Under the pieces are notes generated by a model. That model worked only from the letters and a program-made list of their open reading frames with translations. It did not search any database and was not told the DNA's origin. Both the position numbers and the translations under genes were made by a program. A DNA stretch of 64,000 nucleotides from Candidatus Tisiphia endosymbiont of Nedyus quadrimaculatus. GTDB lineage: Bacteria; Pseudomonadota; Alphaproteobacteria; Rickettsiales; Rickettsiaceae. Shown piece by piece: positions 46,075 through 54,982 of the stretch (its first letter is position 1; each line of letters begins with the position of its first letter). The stretch covers positions 62,001-126,000 of the forward strand of contig NZ_OZ060452.1 of assembly GCF_964059235.1 (NCBI RefSeq), read 5' to 3'.

Positions 46075-47580
46075 ATGTTAATAATGGAAAGTAAGAGAAA
46101 GATATTAGGACGTTATCGTCGTGGAGAAGGTATACGTTCAATAAGTAGAGAATTAAATATATCACGTAATACAGTTAGAAGTATCATTCGTACGCAAGGA
46201 GAGATTAAATCTGATTATATACGAATAATTCAACCTATACCTAAACTCGGGAAATATATTGAGAGTCTTGAGAGGATGTTGCGGGATAATAAGAATTCAA
46301 AGCCTAAAAAAACAGGGAAAGCTTTATTTGAGGAGTTAAAGATTTATGGGTATCAAGGCAGTTACTCTGCTGTTAGTCGTTATATTAACACTTGGAATGA
46401 TAGAAATTTTGAGATTAATATAAAAGCTTGCGTACCTTTATCCTTTGCTCCTGGGGAAGCTTACCAATTTGACTGGAGTAGTGAGCAAGTAATATTAGCT
46501 GGAGAAATAATAAATGTTAAAGTAGCTCACTTTGTTTTGTGTTATAGCCGTAAAAAATTTATCTATATTTATCCTACTGAAGCTCAAGAGATGGTATTTG
46601 ATGCACATGTTAGAGCCTTTACTTTTTTTGGTGGTAGTCCAACTAAAGGGATTTATGATAATATGAAGACTGCTGTCAGTAAGGTTTTAAAAGGCTCTAA
46701 TAATAGAGAATGGAATCCAAAGTTTGAAAAGCTCTGCGCACATTATCTCATTGAACCGATAGCATGTTCTCCAGCTCGAGGTAATGAAAAAGGTAGGGTT
46801 GAGCGACAAGTACAGATTGACCGGGAACAGTTCTTTACTCCTATGCCAAAAGCTTTAACCTTGCAAGAATTAAACGATATATTAACCAGCAGATTAGTTA
46901 CTTATAATAGCTCTCATAAACACCCCGAATATAAAGATAAGACTATAGATGAAGCATATCAACTAGAACGTAATTTTTTAGTATCCGTGCCTGTATTATT
47001 TAACGGTTGCAAAGAAATAGATATCAAGGTTTCTATTACTTGTTTGGCTAGATATGAAAGCAATAATTATAGCGTTCACTGTAGTTGTGCTGGGAAAATA
47101 GTACAATGTAAGATATATGCTGAACATCTAGTATTTATTTATAATGGTCAAGAGGTAGGTCGTCATAAACGGAAATTTACTAAGGGAGAAACTTGTTATG
47201 ACGTCAATCATTATCTGCCAATATTAAGGTATAAACCCGGAGCATTAAGAAATGGTGAACCATTCCTTAATATGAATTTACCAGAAGAGCTCATAGAAGT
47301 TAGAAGACGTCTTGAGAGCAGCCCAGCAGGTACAAGAGATTTTGCTCATATATTATCGTATATAGCAATGGAATCCATAGAAGCAGTAGTATCAGCATGC
47401 ACCCAAGCACTAAAAATAGGAACTGTTAGTAAGGAGGTAATTTTAAATATTATATTACGTAATAAAGATGAGTTAAAAGTAACAGAGCCAAGTAATTACC
47501 AAGAATATCATACTTTAAAACATATCCCGAAAGCTAATTGTGAGATATACGATAATTTTCTCAAGTTAGGAGGTAAGTAA
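46075..47580 (+). CDS. IS21-B IstA transposase, copy B1
   Basis: This is a 501-residue IS21-type transposase from a different subfamily than IS21-A. HTH (SISRELNISRNTVRSIIR), DDE core with YQFDWSSEQ, GIYDNMKTAV and GNEKGRVERQVQ. The start is ATG 46075 (a second ATG lies three codons on). The protein is identical to that of copy B2. Confidence 0.95.
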   Translation: MLIMESKRKILGRYRRGEGIRSISRELNISRNTVRSIIRTQGEIKSDYIRIIQPIPKLGKYIESLERMLRDNKNSKPKKTGKALFEELKIYGYQGSYSAVSRYINTWNDRNFEINIKACVPLSFAPGEAYQFDWSSEQVILAGEIINVKVAHFVLCYSRKKFIYIYPTEAQEMVFDAHVRAFTFFGGSPTKGIYDNMKTAVSKVLKGSNNREWNPKFEKLCAHYLIEPIACSPARGNEKGRVERQVQIDREQFFTPMPKALTLQELNDILTSRLVTYNSSHKHPEYKDKTIDEAYQLERNFLVSVPVLFNGCKEIDIKVSITCLARYESNNYSVHCSCAGKIVQCKIYAEHLVFIYNGQEVGRHKRKFTKGETCYDVNHYLPILRYKPGALRNGEPFLNMNLPEELIEVRRRLESSPAGTRDFAHILSYIAMESIEAVVSACTQALKIGTVSKEVILNIILRNKDELKVTEPSNYQEYHTLKHIPKANCEIYDNFLKLGGK

Positions 47581-48329
47581 TGAACAATGTATATCAAGAA
47601 TCTACTAGAGAAGATATTATAAATGTTATGAGAAAGCTAAAATTTACAGGGATGCTTGAGTCTTATGATGAAATTATATCTGATGCCATAAGGCGTAAAG
47701 AAGCCTCGAATTATATTTTACATAATTTATTAAAATCTGAACTAACAACACGAACTCTTAGGTCTATTCAAAGTAGGATTAGCGCAGCAAAGTTTCCTGA
47801 GAAAAAAGATATAGATAATTTCATATTTATCGATACCCCAATAAACCAAGAACAAATTATGCATCTATATAGTTGCGAGTTTATTAAAACATCTAGAAAT
47901 ATAATCCTAGTTGGTGGTACTGGTAGCGGTAAAACTCACCTAGCTATTGCATTAAGTACAAAAGCAGTACGAAAAGGTTATAAATCAAGATTTTTTAATC
48001 TTGTAGATCTTGCTAATCAATTAGAATATGAAAAGAACTCTGCTCAGGTAGGAAAACTAGCAGCTTCCTTGCAAAAAATAGATGTACTAGTCCTAGATGA
48101 GCTTGGTTATCTACCATTTTCTAAGAATGGCGGTCAACTTATCTTTCATCTATTATCTAAAATACATTCCAACACTTCAATTATTATTACTACTAATCTT
48201 ATATTCTCAGAATGGTCACAAATATTTGGTTGTAATAAAATGACTTCAGCGCTACTTGATAGAGTTTGTCATAATTGTGATATCATTGAAACGGGAAATG
48301 AAAGTTATCGTATGAAAAAAAAACAATAG
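47580..48329 (+). CDS. IS21-B IstB helper ATPase, copy B1
   Basis: This is a 249-residue AAA+ helper with P-loop GGTGSGKT and Walker B VLDELGYLPF. Its ATG overlaps the istA TAA by one base (TAATG), giving translational coupling. Identical to copy B2. Confidence 0.95.
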   Translation: MNNVYQESTREDIINVMRKLKFTGMLESYDEIISDAIRRKEASNYILHNLLKSELTTRTLRSIQSRISAAKFPEKKDIDNFIFIDTPINQEQIMHLYSCEFIKTSRNIILVGGTGSGKTHLAIALSTKAVRKGYKSRFFNLVDLANQLEYEKNSAQVGKLAASLQKIDVLVLDELGYLPFSKNGGQLIFHLLSKIHSNTSIIITTNLIFSEWSQIFGCNKMTSALLDRVCHNCDIIETGNESYRMKKKQ

Positions 48330-48363
48330 TTCTAGACTTATGTGGGTCATTTTTCAACGCTTA

Positions 48364-48392
48364 TTGACACCGTTGAACTTATATAAAATAAT
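48364..48392 (+). promoter_or_regulatory. Outward-facing -35-like end of IS21-B1
   Basis: The last six bases of the IS are TTGACA (48364-48369). AATAAT lies 17 bp further on (48387-48392), reading toward the tRNA-Ser gene. IS21 is known to carry an outward -35 that makes hybrid promoters at junctions. Whether this one works is unknown. Confidence 0.3.
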
Positions 48393-48433
48393 TATAGAAA
48401 TATAAACGATTCAATGCTATAAGTGACTCATAA

Positions 48434-48439
48434 TATAAT
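48434..48439 (+). promoter_or_regulatory. Probable -10 box of tRNA-Ser
   Basis: A perfect TATAAT lies 13 bp before the mature tRNA start. The -35 region 17 bp upstream (TCAATG at 48411-48416) is weak. Confidence 0.45.
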
Positions 48440-48452
48440 CATATTATGACTT

Positions 48453-48543
48453 GGAGAGGTGGCCGAGAGGCTGAAGGCGACGGTTTGCTAAACCGTTATA
48501 CGGGTTAACCGTATCGAGGGTTCGAATCCCTCTCTCTCCGCCA
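48453..48543 (+). tRNA. tRNA-Ser (anticodon GCU)
   Basis: This is 91 bases with all arms visible. The acceptor strand GGAGAGG pairs with TCTCTCC. The D arm is around GGCCGAGAGGCTGAAGGC. The anticodon stem CGGTT/AACCG encloses loop TTGCTAA with anticodon GCT. There is a long class II variable arm (TACGGGTTAACCGTA) and a T arm GAGGGTTCGAATCCCTC. The CCA end is encoded. The long variable arm plus GCT identifies a serine tRNA reading AGC/AGU. Its 3' end overlaps the tail of a recombinase frame on the other strand. Confidence 0.96.
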
Positions 48544-48958
48544 AATGGGACAATTGGTTAATTTTGCTAGTTCTGTAAAGGGGAAAGCCAAGGTATACTC
48601 TAGGTTTGAACCATTAAGATTTAGGTTCGCAAACATAAAATTTAGTAATTCCCGTTTTTCAGCTATCGTCGAATCTCTAAAAGTTTCATAGGCGTTTGTA
48701 GTAATACTTATCAGGTCTACAAGCTTTTTTGATAATTTGTCATCTACCTTGTCATAACTTTTAATCAGTTCACTTAATTCATATTGCCTATCTCTTAATT
48801 GTGTTTTCTTACGCAAAAATTCTTCCCTAGTTAAAACCCCTTCTGTAACTAAGTCTACAATCGAGTCAAGTTTATTTTGAATTTGGGTATGTTCTTGCTT
48901 TAATGCACCAACTTCACGATTAAATTCATGTGCCTTTCCGTGATTAACATTCATAAGA
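48505..48958 (-). pseudogene. Large serine recombinase, C-terminal stump ending in tRNA-Ser
   Basis: About 150 residues of a helical segment remain: IQNKLDSIVDLVTEGVLTRE, EFLRKKTQLRDRQYELSELI, then ETFRDSTIAEKRELLNFMFA and FTELAKL. This is the C-terminal coiled-coil/tail of large serine recombinases. The final residues (WRRERDSNPRYG) are translated from the 3' end of the tRNA gene on the opposite strand, the usual sign of an integrase sitting at its tRNA attachment site. The catalytic and zinc-ribbon domains were cut away by IS21-B2 (left end at 48959). Confidence 0.75.
48516..48543. other. Probable attachment site core at the 3' end of tRNA-Ser
   Basis: The recombinase stump converges on and overlaps this tRNA 3' end (T arm through CCA), which is the standard arrangement of an integrated element next to attL/attR. 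No second copy of the sequence was found in the window, so the other junction is outside it or lost. Confidence 0.45.
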
Positions 48959-49115
48959 TGTTAAAAAGCGTGCAATAATGACCCACTAAATGGGTTAATG
49001 TGCGTTGAAAAATGACCCACCTAAGAAGTGGGAAAAGTAGTACGTTATTAATCCATTATTATCAACCTATACTTCTATTATTTTCAGAATAAATAATAGG
49101 AGTATAAAATCAGAG

Positions 49116-50621
49116 ATGTTAATAATGGAAAGTAAGAGAAAGATATTAGGACGTTATCGTCGTGGAGAAGGTATACGTTCAATAAGTAGAGAATTAAATA
49201 TATCACGTAATACAGTTAGAAGTATCATTCGTACGCAAGGAGAGATTAAATCTGATTATATACGAATAATTCAACCTATACCTAAACTCGGGAAATATAT
49301 TGAGAGTCTTGAGAGGATGTTGCGGGATAATAAGAATTCAAAGCCTAAAAAAACAGGGAAAGCTTTATTTGAGGAGTTAAAGATTTATGGGTATCAAGGC
49401 AGTTACTCTGCTGTTAGTCGTTATATTAACACTTGGAATGATAGAAATTTTGAGATTAATATAAAAGCTTGCGTACCTTTATCCTTTGCTCCTGGGGAAG
49501 CTTACCAATTTGACTGGAGTAGTGAGCAAGTAATATTAGCTGGAGAAATAATAAATGTTAAAGTAGCTCACTTTGTTTTGTGTTATAGCCGTAAAAAATT
49601 TATCTATATTTATCCTACTGAAGCTCAAGAGATGGTATTTGATGCACATGTTAGAGCCTTTACTTTTTTTGGTGGTAGTCCAACTAAAGGGATTTATGAT
49701 AATATGAAGACTGCTGTCAGTAAGGTTTTAAAAGGCTCTAATAATAGAGAATGGAATCCAAAGTTTGAAAAGCTCTGCGCACATTATCTCATTGAACCGA
49801 TAGCATGTTCTCCAGCTCGAGGTAATGAAAAAGGTAGGGTTGAGCGACAAGTACAGATTGACCGGGAACAGTTCTTTACTCCTATGCCAAAAGCTTTAAC
49901 CTTGCAAGAATTAAACGATATATTAACCAGCAGATTAGTTACTTATAATAGCTCTCATAAACACCCCGAATATAAAGATAAGACTATAGATGAAGCATAT
50001 CAACTAGAACGTAATTTTTTAGTATCCGTGCCTGTATTATTTAACGGTTGCAAAGAAATAGATATCAAGGTTTCTATTACTTGTTTGGCTAGATATGAAA
50101 GCAATAATTATAGCGTTCACTGTAGTTGTGCTGGGAAAATAGTACAATGTAAGATATATGCTGAACATCTAGTATTTATTTATAATGGTCAAGAGGTAGG
50201 TCGTCATAAACGGAAATTTACTAAGGGAGAAACTTGTTATGACGTCAATCATTATCTGCCAATATTAAGGTATAAACCCGGAGCATTAAGAAATGGTGAA
50301 CCATTCCTTAATATGAATTTACCAGAAGAGCTCATAGAAGTTAGAAGACGTCTTGAGAGCAGCCCAGCAGGTACAAGAGATTTTGCTCATATATTATCGT
50401 ATATAGCAATGGAATCCATAGAAGCAGTAGTATCAGCATGCACCCAAGCACTAAAAATAGGAACTGTTAGTAAGGAGGTAATTTTAAATATTATATTACG
50501 TAATAAAGATGAGTTAAAAGTAACAGAGCCAAGTAATTACCAAGAATATCATACTTTAAAACATATCCCGAAAGCTAATTGTGAGATATACGATAATTTT
50601 CTCAAGTTAGGAGGTAAGTAA
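49116..50621 (+). CDS. IS21-B IstA transposase, copy B2
   Basis: This 501-residue protein is identical to that of copy B1, including the HTH and the DDE blocks. Full length and presumably active. Confidence 0.95.
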   Translation: MLIMESKRKILGRYRRGEGIRSISRELNISRNTVRSIIRTQGEIKSDYIRIIQPIPKLGKYIESLERMLRDNKNSKPKKTGKALFEELKIYGYQGSYSAVSRYINTWNDRNFEINIKACVPLSFAPGEAYQFDWSSEQVILAGEIINVKVAHFVLCYSRKKFIYIYPTEAQEMVFDAHVRAFTFFGGSPTKGIYDNMKTAVSKVLKGSNNREWNPKFEKLCAHYLIEPIACSPARGNEKGRVERQVQIDREQFFTPMPKALTLQELNDILTSRLVTYNSSHKHPEYKDKTIDEAYQLERNFLVSVPVLFNGCKEIDIKVSITCLARYESNNYSVHCSCAGKIVQCKIYAEHLVFIYNGQEVGRHKRKFTKGETCYDVNHYLPILRYKPGALRNGEPFLNMNLPEELIEVRRRLESSPAGTRDFAHILSYIAMESIEAVVSACTQALKIGTVSKEVILNIILRNKDELKVTEPSNYQEYHTLKHIPKANCEIYDNFLKLGGK

Positions 50622-51370
50622 TGAACAATGTATATCAAGAATCTACTAGAGAAGATATTATAAATGTTATGAGAAAGCTAAAATTTACAGGGATGCTTGA
50701 GTCTTATGATGAAATTATATCTGATGCCATAAGGCGTAAAGAAGCCTCGAATTATATTTTACATAATTTATTAAAATCTGAACTAACAACACGAACTCTT
50801 AGGTCTATTCAAAGTAGGATTAGCGCAGCAAAGTTTCCTGAGAAAAAAGATATAGATAATTTCATATTTATCGATACCCCAATAAACCAAGAACAAATTA
50901 TGCATCTATATAGTTGCGAGTTTATTAAAACATCTAGAAATATAATCCTAGTTGGTGGTACTGGTAGCGGTAAAACTCACCTAGCTATTGCATTAAGTAC
51001 AAAAGCAGTACGAAAAGGTTATAAATCAAGATTTTTTAATCTTGTAGATCTTGCTAATCAATTAGAATATGAAAAGAACTCTGCTCAGGTAGGAAAACTA
51101 GCAGCTTCCTTGCAAAAAATAGATGTACTAGTCCTAGATGAGCTTGGTTATCTACCATTTTCTAAGAATGGCGGTCAACTTATCTTTCATCTATTATCTA
51201 AAATACATTCCAACACTTCAATTATTATTACTACTAATCTTATATTCTCAGAATGGTCACAAATATTTGGTTGTAATAAAATGACTTCAGCGCTACTTGA
51301 TAGAGTTTGTCATAATTGTGATATCATTGAAACGGGAAATGAAAGTTATCGTATGAAAAAAAAACAATAG
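50621..51370 (+). CDS. IS21-B IstB helper ATPase, copy B2
   Basis: This 249-residue helper is identical to copy B1 (GGTGSGKT, VLDELGYLPF), with the one-base TAATG overlap with istA. Confidence 0.95.
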   Translation: MNNVYQESTREDIINVMRKLKFTGMLESYDEIISDAIRRKEASNYILHNLLKSELTTRTLRSIQSRISAAKFPEKKDIDNFIFIDTPINQEQIMHLYSCEFIKTSRNIILVGGTGSGKTHLAIALSTKAVRKGYKSRFFNLVDLANQLEYEKNSAQVGKLAASLQKIDVLVLDELGYLPFSKNGGQLIFHLLSKIHSNTSIIITTNLIFSEWSQIFGCNKMTSALLDRVCHNCDIIETGNESYRMKKKQ

Positions 51371-51410
51371 TTCTAGACTTATGTGGGTCATTTTTCAACG
51401 CTTATTGACA

Positions 51411-51550
51411 CCACTATAAACAACCTTTTAAAAACTCCTTAAAAAAATATTAAAAATATTAATTTTTTGGAGATATTGTTACTTATTTAGGGGGGCAATT
51501 TTCATTACAATTTTTCCCTTAAAGGGGTCAATAGCTGATTACAATTTACA
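51411..51550 (-). mobile_element. IS21-A remnant (left end, inverted)
   Basis: The reverse complement starts TGTAAATTGTAATCAGCTAT and contains the leader of IS21-A2 up to just before the istA start. It abuts IS21-B2 on one side and a broken IS630 transposase on the other. Confidence 0.85.
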
Positions 51551-51868
51551 AATAATAAGCCGATAGCCCCTTTTGTGTTTAATGGAACTTGTAATACAGA
51601 ACTATTTAATAATTGGGTTGAGAAGTTTTTAATTAAAGAATTAAAAGCAGGACAGGTTGTAGTACTAGATAATGCTAGTTTCCATAAATCAAAGAAGACG
51701 AAAGAATTAATAGAATCAGTAGGTTGTAAGGTTATTTTTTTACCCCCATATTCACCAGACTTAAATCCAATAGAAAAATTTTGGGCTAATATGAAAAAAT
51801 GGATTAAAAATAAGATAACAGAAACTAGTAAATTATTCGAAGCTATTTCTATGTTCTTTGTCACCTAA
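51551..51868 (+). pseudogene. IS630-family transposase, C-terminal part
   Basis: About 105 codons are open from the IS21-A remnant: FVFNGTCNTELFNNWVEKFL, then the catalytic blocks VVVLDNASFHKS and the strongly conserved FLPPYSPDLNPIEKFW. This is the second Asp and final Glu region of IS630/Tc1-mariner DDE transposases. The front part with the HTH and first Asp is gone. Its downstream end (GTCACCTAATTCAAT, about 51860-51876) is shared with the MITE at 39027-39159. Confidence 0.85.
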
Positions 51869-51879
51869 TTCAATGTATT

Positions 51880-52476
51880 TTAGTATATTGTTGACATTCC
51901 AAGGAACATAATGAGAACCATAAAATCTCTTATAGTTTCTTCTACTATCTTTCTAGCTTTTTCAGGTGATTTAGCCCCGAGTGTTTGTAAGTTATGAATT
52001 TGGTCAAAAATTTTAATAAGTGCCACATCATATTTTTTTTGTTGAAATAATAAATTTAGTGTTTCCGTTGAGCTAATTTTGCCATGAGACTTAACCCTAG
52101 TCAGACCTTCTACTTGACTAGCAACCTTGCTGCCAAAGATGTAAGCAATCATCTTTTCGGTCAGTTCCGTATCTTCAAGGGTGTCGTGTAGTAATGCGGT
52201 AACAATCATGTCGGTTCTAAACAATCGTGGAATTTCTAGGGCTGTGTACTGGGCAACCATATAAGCTACTTCAATTGGATGAGAATAATAAGGCTCACCG
52301 GATTGTCTCATTTGGCTGCCATGATATTTTTTAGTATAGTAGATGCCTTTTTTGACTTCATCAATGTCTATTGGTTGTTTTATTTTTGTATTTAGCAAAA
52401 TTAATTCATTAAGCAACCTCTCAGCATATGCACAAGACTGGTATCTTGAATTATCCCAATAGTTAATATCTTCCAT
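51880..52476 (-). CDS. SpoT-like HD hydrolase (single-domain RSH), copy 4
   Basis: This 198-residue protein is closest to copy 2 (MEDINYWDN start and the VAQYTALEIPRLFRTD insertion). The HD motifs are intact (RQSGEPYYSHPIEVA, LLHDTLEDT, FDQIHNLQTL, where the first Arg of DR is Gln). It ends about 40-65 residues earlier than its paralogues, at the edge of the IS630 remnant, so its C-terminus and its MFS neighbour were probably lost with that insertion. The HD domain itself is complete, so activity is possible. Confidence 0.8.
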   Translation of the reverse strand: MEDINYWDNSRYQSCAYAERLLNELILLNTKIKQPIDIDEVKKGIYYTKKYHGSQMRQSGEPYYSHPIEVAYMVAQYTALEIPRLFRTDMIVTALLHDTLEDTELTEKMIAYIFGSKVASQVEGLTRVKSHGKISSTETLNLLFQQKKYDVALIKIFDQIHNLQTLGAKSPEKARKIVEETIRDFMVLIMFLGMSTIY

Positions 52477-52600
52477 AAGAAACCATAATATTTTAATTAT
52501 AAAGTTATTTTAAACTAAAATTTTGACTATTTAAAGCATTTACTACTTTTTATTTTTAGAAAGATGCATATTTTCTAATCCTGTTGTATAAATTACAGAT

Positions 52601-53260
52601 TTATGAGATAATGCAACCAATTCTAGATGAAGATTTATTAGTCTTTCTAGGTACATGGTTTATAGTAGTTGTGGTTGGTTTATTATGACTTGGCAGATTC
52701 TTTGTTAATTCTAATGCTTTGGACTTTAAATCTTTTTCTTTAGAAGTAGCTTTAGCACTTTTCTCAATAAAACAACTCTGTATTGACTTGCCTGATGGTA
52801 GCTTGATGGCGTGGTTGAACTTAGTTAGTTGCTCATTAAATACCTTTACATCCACTCCCTCAACTGGCAGCTGATCACGAGTTTGTTGTACTAATTTTAC
52901 TAGTGCATCGATTTTAGGTTGCATAGATTTAGCAATTATTGGTTTATTTTCAGGTTTGACCTTATCAGCACAGTCTTGAGGTGTAAGTTGTAATGCTGCA
53001 CCATACATGAGATCTCTCATATAAGGATCTTTCTTTACACCAACACCTTGTCTAAAACATTTAAACAAGGAGAGAGGAGCTTTTTCACTACCTAAAGTTA
53101 ATGCAAACCAAAATTCCATAGCAGCCATTTTCCAACTTGCATCTATTTTTCTTTGTGCTTCATCCATATCCTCCATATCAGCGGCTAAGCCATAATAATA
53201 CTCTCCCCAACGGTGATGATGTTCAGACGTGAGTTTATTTTGTGATGTTGATTTTGCCAT
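52601..53260 (-). CDS. Sel1-like protein with a C-terminal CaaX box
   Basis: This is a 219-residue protein. Residues about 45-95 read AAMEFWFALTLGSEKAPLSL, then FKCFRQGVGVKKDPYMRDLM, resembling one to two Sel1-like (SLR) helical repeats ('A-x-x-x-x-A-x-x-LG ... G-x-GV-x-KD'). The last 50 residues are Lys/Ser/Thr-rich and disordered, ending SRIGCIIS. The last four, Cys216-Ile-Ile-Ser219, fit the CaaX signal for eukaryotic farnesylation. Intracellular bacteria are known to deliver CaaX effectors that host enzymes lipidate. No signal peptide is seen. It lies 124 bp upstream of, and on the same strand as, HD hydrolase copy 4. Confidence 0.6.
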   Translation of the reverse strand: MAKSTSQNKLTSEHHHRWGEYYYGLAADMEDMDEAQRKIDASWKMAAMEFWFALTLGSEKAPLSLFKCFRQGVGVKKDPYMRDLMYGAALQLTPQDCADKVKPENKPIIAKSMQPKIDALVKLVQQTRDQLPVEGVDVKVFNEQLTKFNHAIKLPSGKSIQSCFIEKSAKATSKEKDLKSKALELTKNLPSHNKPTTTTINHVPRKTNKSSSRIGCIIS

Positions 53261-53748
53261 AATACTACCTATTATTTATCTTTAAATCTTTTAATTCTGC
53301 TATAATAACCTCAATTCGATGTAAGACATCGTTTTAACAGTTTCGATGTCATCAGGCTGGGATCTAGATTCCCGCCTACGCGGGAATGACATTAACTCTA
53401 GTAGGGGTGACATCACCCCTAATGACGATGATTACTTGAGCCTACTATTAATTTATTACATCACGCGAATTCGGGATAAGAATTTGCCAATTCTTATACC
53501 AAATTCGGTAAAATTATAGAAACAATCAGATTTGAGACGGCTCTGCATCTGATTGTTAAATTAATATTTTGCTAAAAACATGATTTTAATCTTTTAAAAC
53601 CATGTTTTTAGCTTTAGAAAGGTTTAAAATGCATTCGTAAAACCGCTTTAAGAATGCATTTTTCCTTATACTAAAGCCAATTCGGGATAAGAATTAACTA
53701 ATTCTTATCCCGAATTGGGATACATCGATACTTGAGGTTATAATATTA
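53261..53748. repeat. Repeat-rich spacer with copy B of the three-hairpin element
   Basis: This is 488 bp without a gene. It contains a dispersed-repeat copy (about 53310-53460, CGATGTAAGACATCG and GATTCCCGCCTACGCGGGAA), the AATTCGGGATAAG family at 53467, the inverted three-hairpin element (53521-53662), and a perfect 18-bp hairpin CCAATTCGGGATAAGAAT (53677-53694 with 53701-53718). GATGATTACTTGAGCCTACT (about 53427) recurs inverted at about 59382-59404. Confidence 0.7.
53521..53662. repeat. Three-hairpin palindromic element, copy B (inverted)
   Basis: This has the same layout as 15974-16123 in the opposite direction: AACAATCAGAT/ATCTGATTGTT (53521-53531 and 53547-53557), a central palindrome GCTAAAAACATG.TTTTAA (53571-53613, one mismatch), and AAAATGCATTC/GAATGCATTTT (53626-53636 and 53652-53662). 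Stem sequences differ from copy A while pairing is kept. The two outer loops are only partly complementary here (CGGCTC against CCGCTT). Confidence 0.75.
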
Positions 53749-54861
53749 TTAATCTCTTCCACCTCTACCTTTGCTAGGATCTTTAGTATTTGGGTTATTA
53801 AGATTTATAGAATTCGTTCTTTGTAATTGAGTGTCCTTATTTTCTTTACCACTTAATATTCCCATATGTTTCTCTAACTTATAATCAGAAATTATTTGTT
53901 TTGTATCTAACTCTTGTTGAGATGCTAGAACGGCTAGGCTTTTTGACGATAATGCACTTTTAGCAGGTGGTAAAGTAATAAAAGTTTGGGGCTGTTTTTC
54001 CGTTGGAGTTAATTTTTTAGCCATTTCCTTTGGAGTAACATCGTATATCTTATGAAATACTTCTTCCCAAGATTGTGCTGTATATTCATTACATCTATTT
54101 TTCTCGGCTAACTCTTTATTAAGACAAATATTGTAAGCATGTTGTTTTATTTCTTGCTTGTATGCTTTGTACTGATCTATTTTCTTATTAACTAAATTAC
54201 GGTAACCTTCATGATGTTTTTTCTGATTAGCCAACAAGACTCTTTCCGGGTGTTCCTCTGATAAATGCTTAACTTGTTCTTCACATTCCTCAATTTTCTT
54301 TATTTCATTAGAGTGATGTTCTCGTTCTATTTTAGCTAGCTTTTTAGTTAGCCGCATGTGTTTACTACGAGCGTTTTCTTCTTTTATTTGTTCAGGTGTT
54401 TTGCTGAATTTCTGCTTTTCTTCCTCAGTAAGTTGCCGACCTGCTTTTATAGCTTCAAAAATTTCGTGTAAACTTTCATTATCTTTCCTTTGTCTATTAA
54501 GAGAATCATCATAAAAAGAATCAAAAGCTTTATAAATGCCTTGAACTTTATGCTCTCTATCAATTTCTTCTTGTTCTTTTGCTACTCTTATGCCCTCATT
54601 GAAATCTACAACTTGGATTTGCTCAGTTGTTTCACAATAAAGAGTTTTACTTACTGCAGTTGCTATTAATTCCAGTACTCCAATATCTATCCCTAACTGA
54701 CTAGCCATTAAAGCTAAACTACCAGCATCAGATATAATCAAAGCTAATTGCGTTCTTGAAGTAGCATTACGTACCCTCCCCTCAAGTTTTTCATATTCTT
54801 TTTTAATGAAATCCCTCTTAGGAGCATCATTATCTAAATCATTGGTCATTTTATACTTCAC
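53749..54861 (-). CDS. Large charged coiled-coil protein, unrecognised
   Basis: This is a 370-residue protein. Residues about 45-75 form an apolar patch (ALIISDAGSLALMASQLGID), possibly a helix pair rather than a membrane segment. Residues about 130-265 are a long charged helix with many Glu/Lys/His (LTKKLAKIEREHHSNEIKKI and on). The C-terminal 60 residues are Asn/Gly-rich and end KDPSKGRGGRD. There is no signal peptide. No family was recognised. ATG 54861 is used; an ATG four codons later is an alternative. The composition (coil plus disordered tail, between repeats) would fit a secreted effector, but this is speculation. Confidence 0.6.
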   Translation of the reverse strand: MKYKMTNDLDNDAPKRDFIKKEYEKLEGRVRNATSRTQLALIISDAGSLALMASQLGIDIGVLELIATAVSKTLYCETTEQIQVVDFNEGIRVAKEQEEIDREHKVQGIYKAFDSFYDDSLNRQRKDNESLHEIFEAIKAGRQLTEEEKQKFSKTPEQIKEENARSKHMRLTKKLAKIEREHHSNEIKKIEECEEQVKHLSEEHPERVLLANQKKHHEGYRNLVNKKIDQYKAYKQEIKQHAYNICLNKELAEKNRCNEYTAQSWEEVFHKIYDVTPKEMAKKLTPTEKQPQTFITLPPAKSALSSKSLAVLASQQELDTKQIISDYKLEKHMGILSGKENKDTQLQRTNSINLNNPNTKDPSKGRGGRD

Positions 54862-54982
54862 TTATATTTCACCATGTTAGGGTTTGATTAACTACTTATA
54901 ATTATTAAAACTAATACTAAACTATTAGTCAAGCATTCTTAAATTGTAACCATTATTAATTTCTACTATTTTTTTATCTATA

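Larger units (their letters stand above)
45918..48369 (+). mobile_element. IS21-B element, copy B1
   Basis: This is 2452 bp, left terminus TGTTAAAAAGCGTGCAATAA, right terminus ending CAACGCTTATTGACA. The internal ATGACCC repeats at both ends (ATGACCCACTAAATG, ATGACCCACCTAAG; GGGTCATTTTTC on the right) look like multiple transposase-binding sites. No target duplication (TTACTC on the left, CCGTTG on the right). Confidence 0.92.
48959..51410 (+). mobile_element. IS21-B element, copy B2
   Basis: This is 2452 bp with the same termini and length as B1, same orientation, starting 589 bp after B1 ends. The pair brackets the tRNA-Ser and recombinase stump. No target duplication is seen (CATAAGA left, CCACTAT right). 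The right flank is another IS remnant. Confidence 0.92.

Noticed and set aside
51505..51864. 119-codon minus-strand frame
   Set aside because: It is antisense to the IS630 transposase remnant, whose catalytic motifs are clear on the plus strand.
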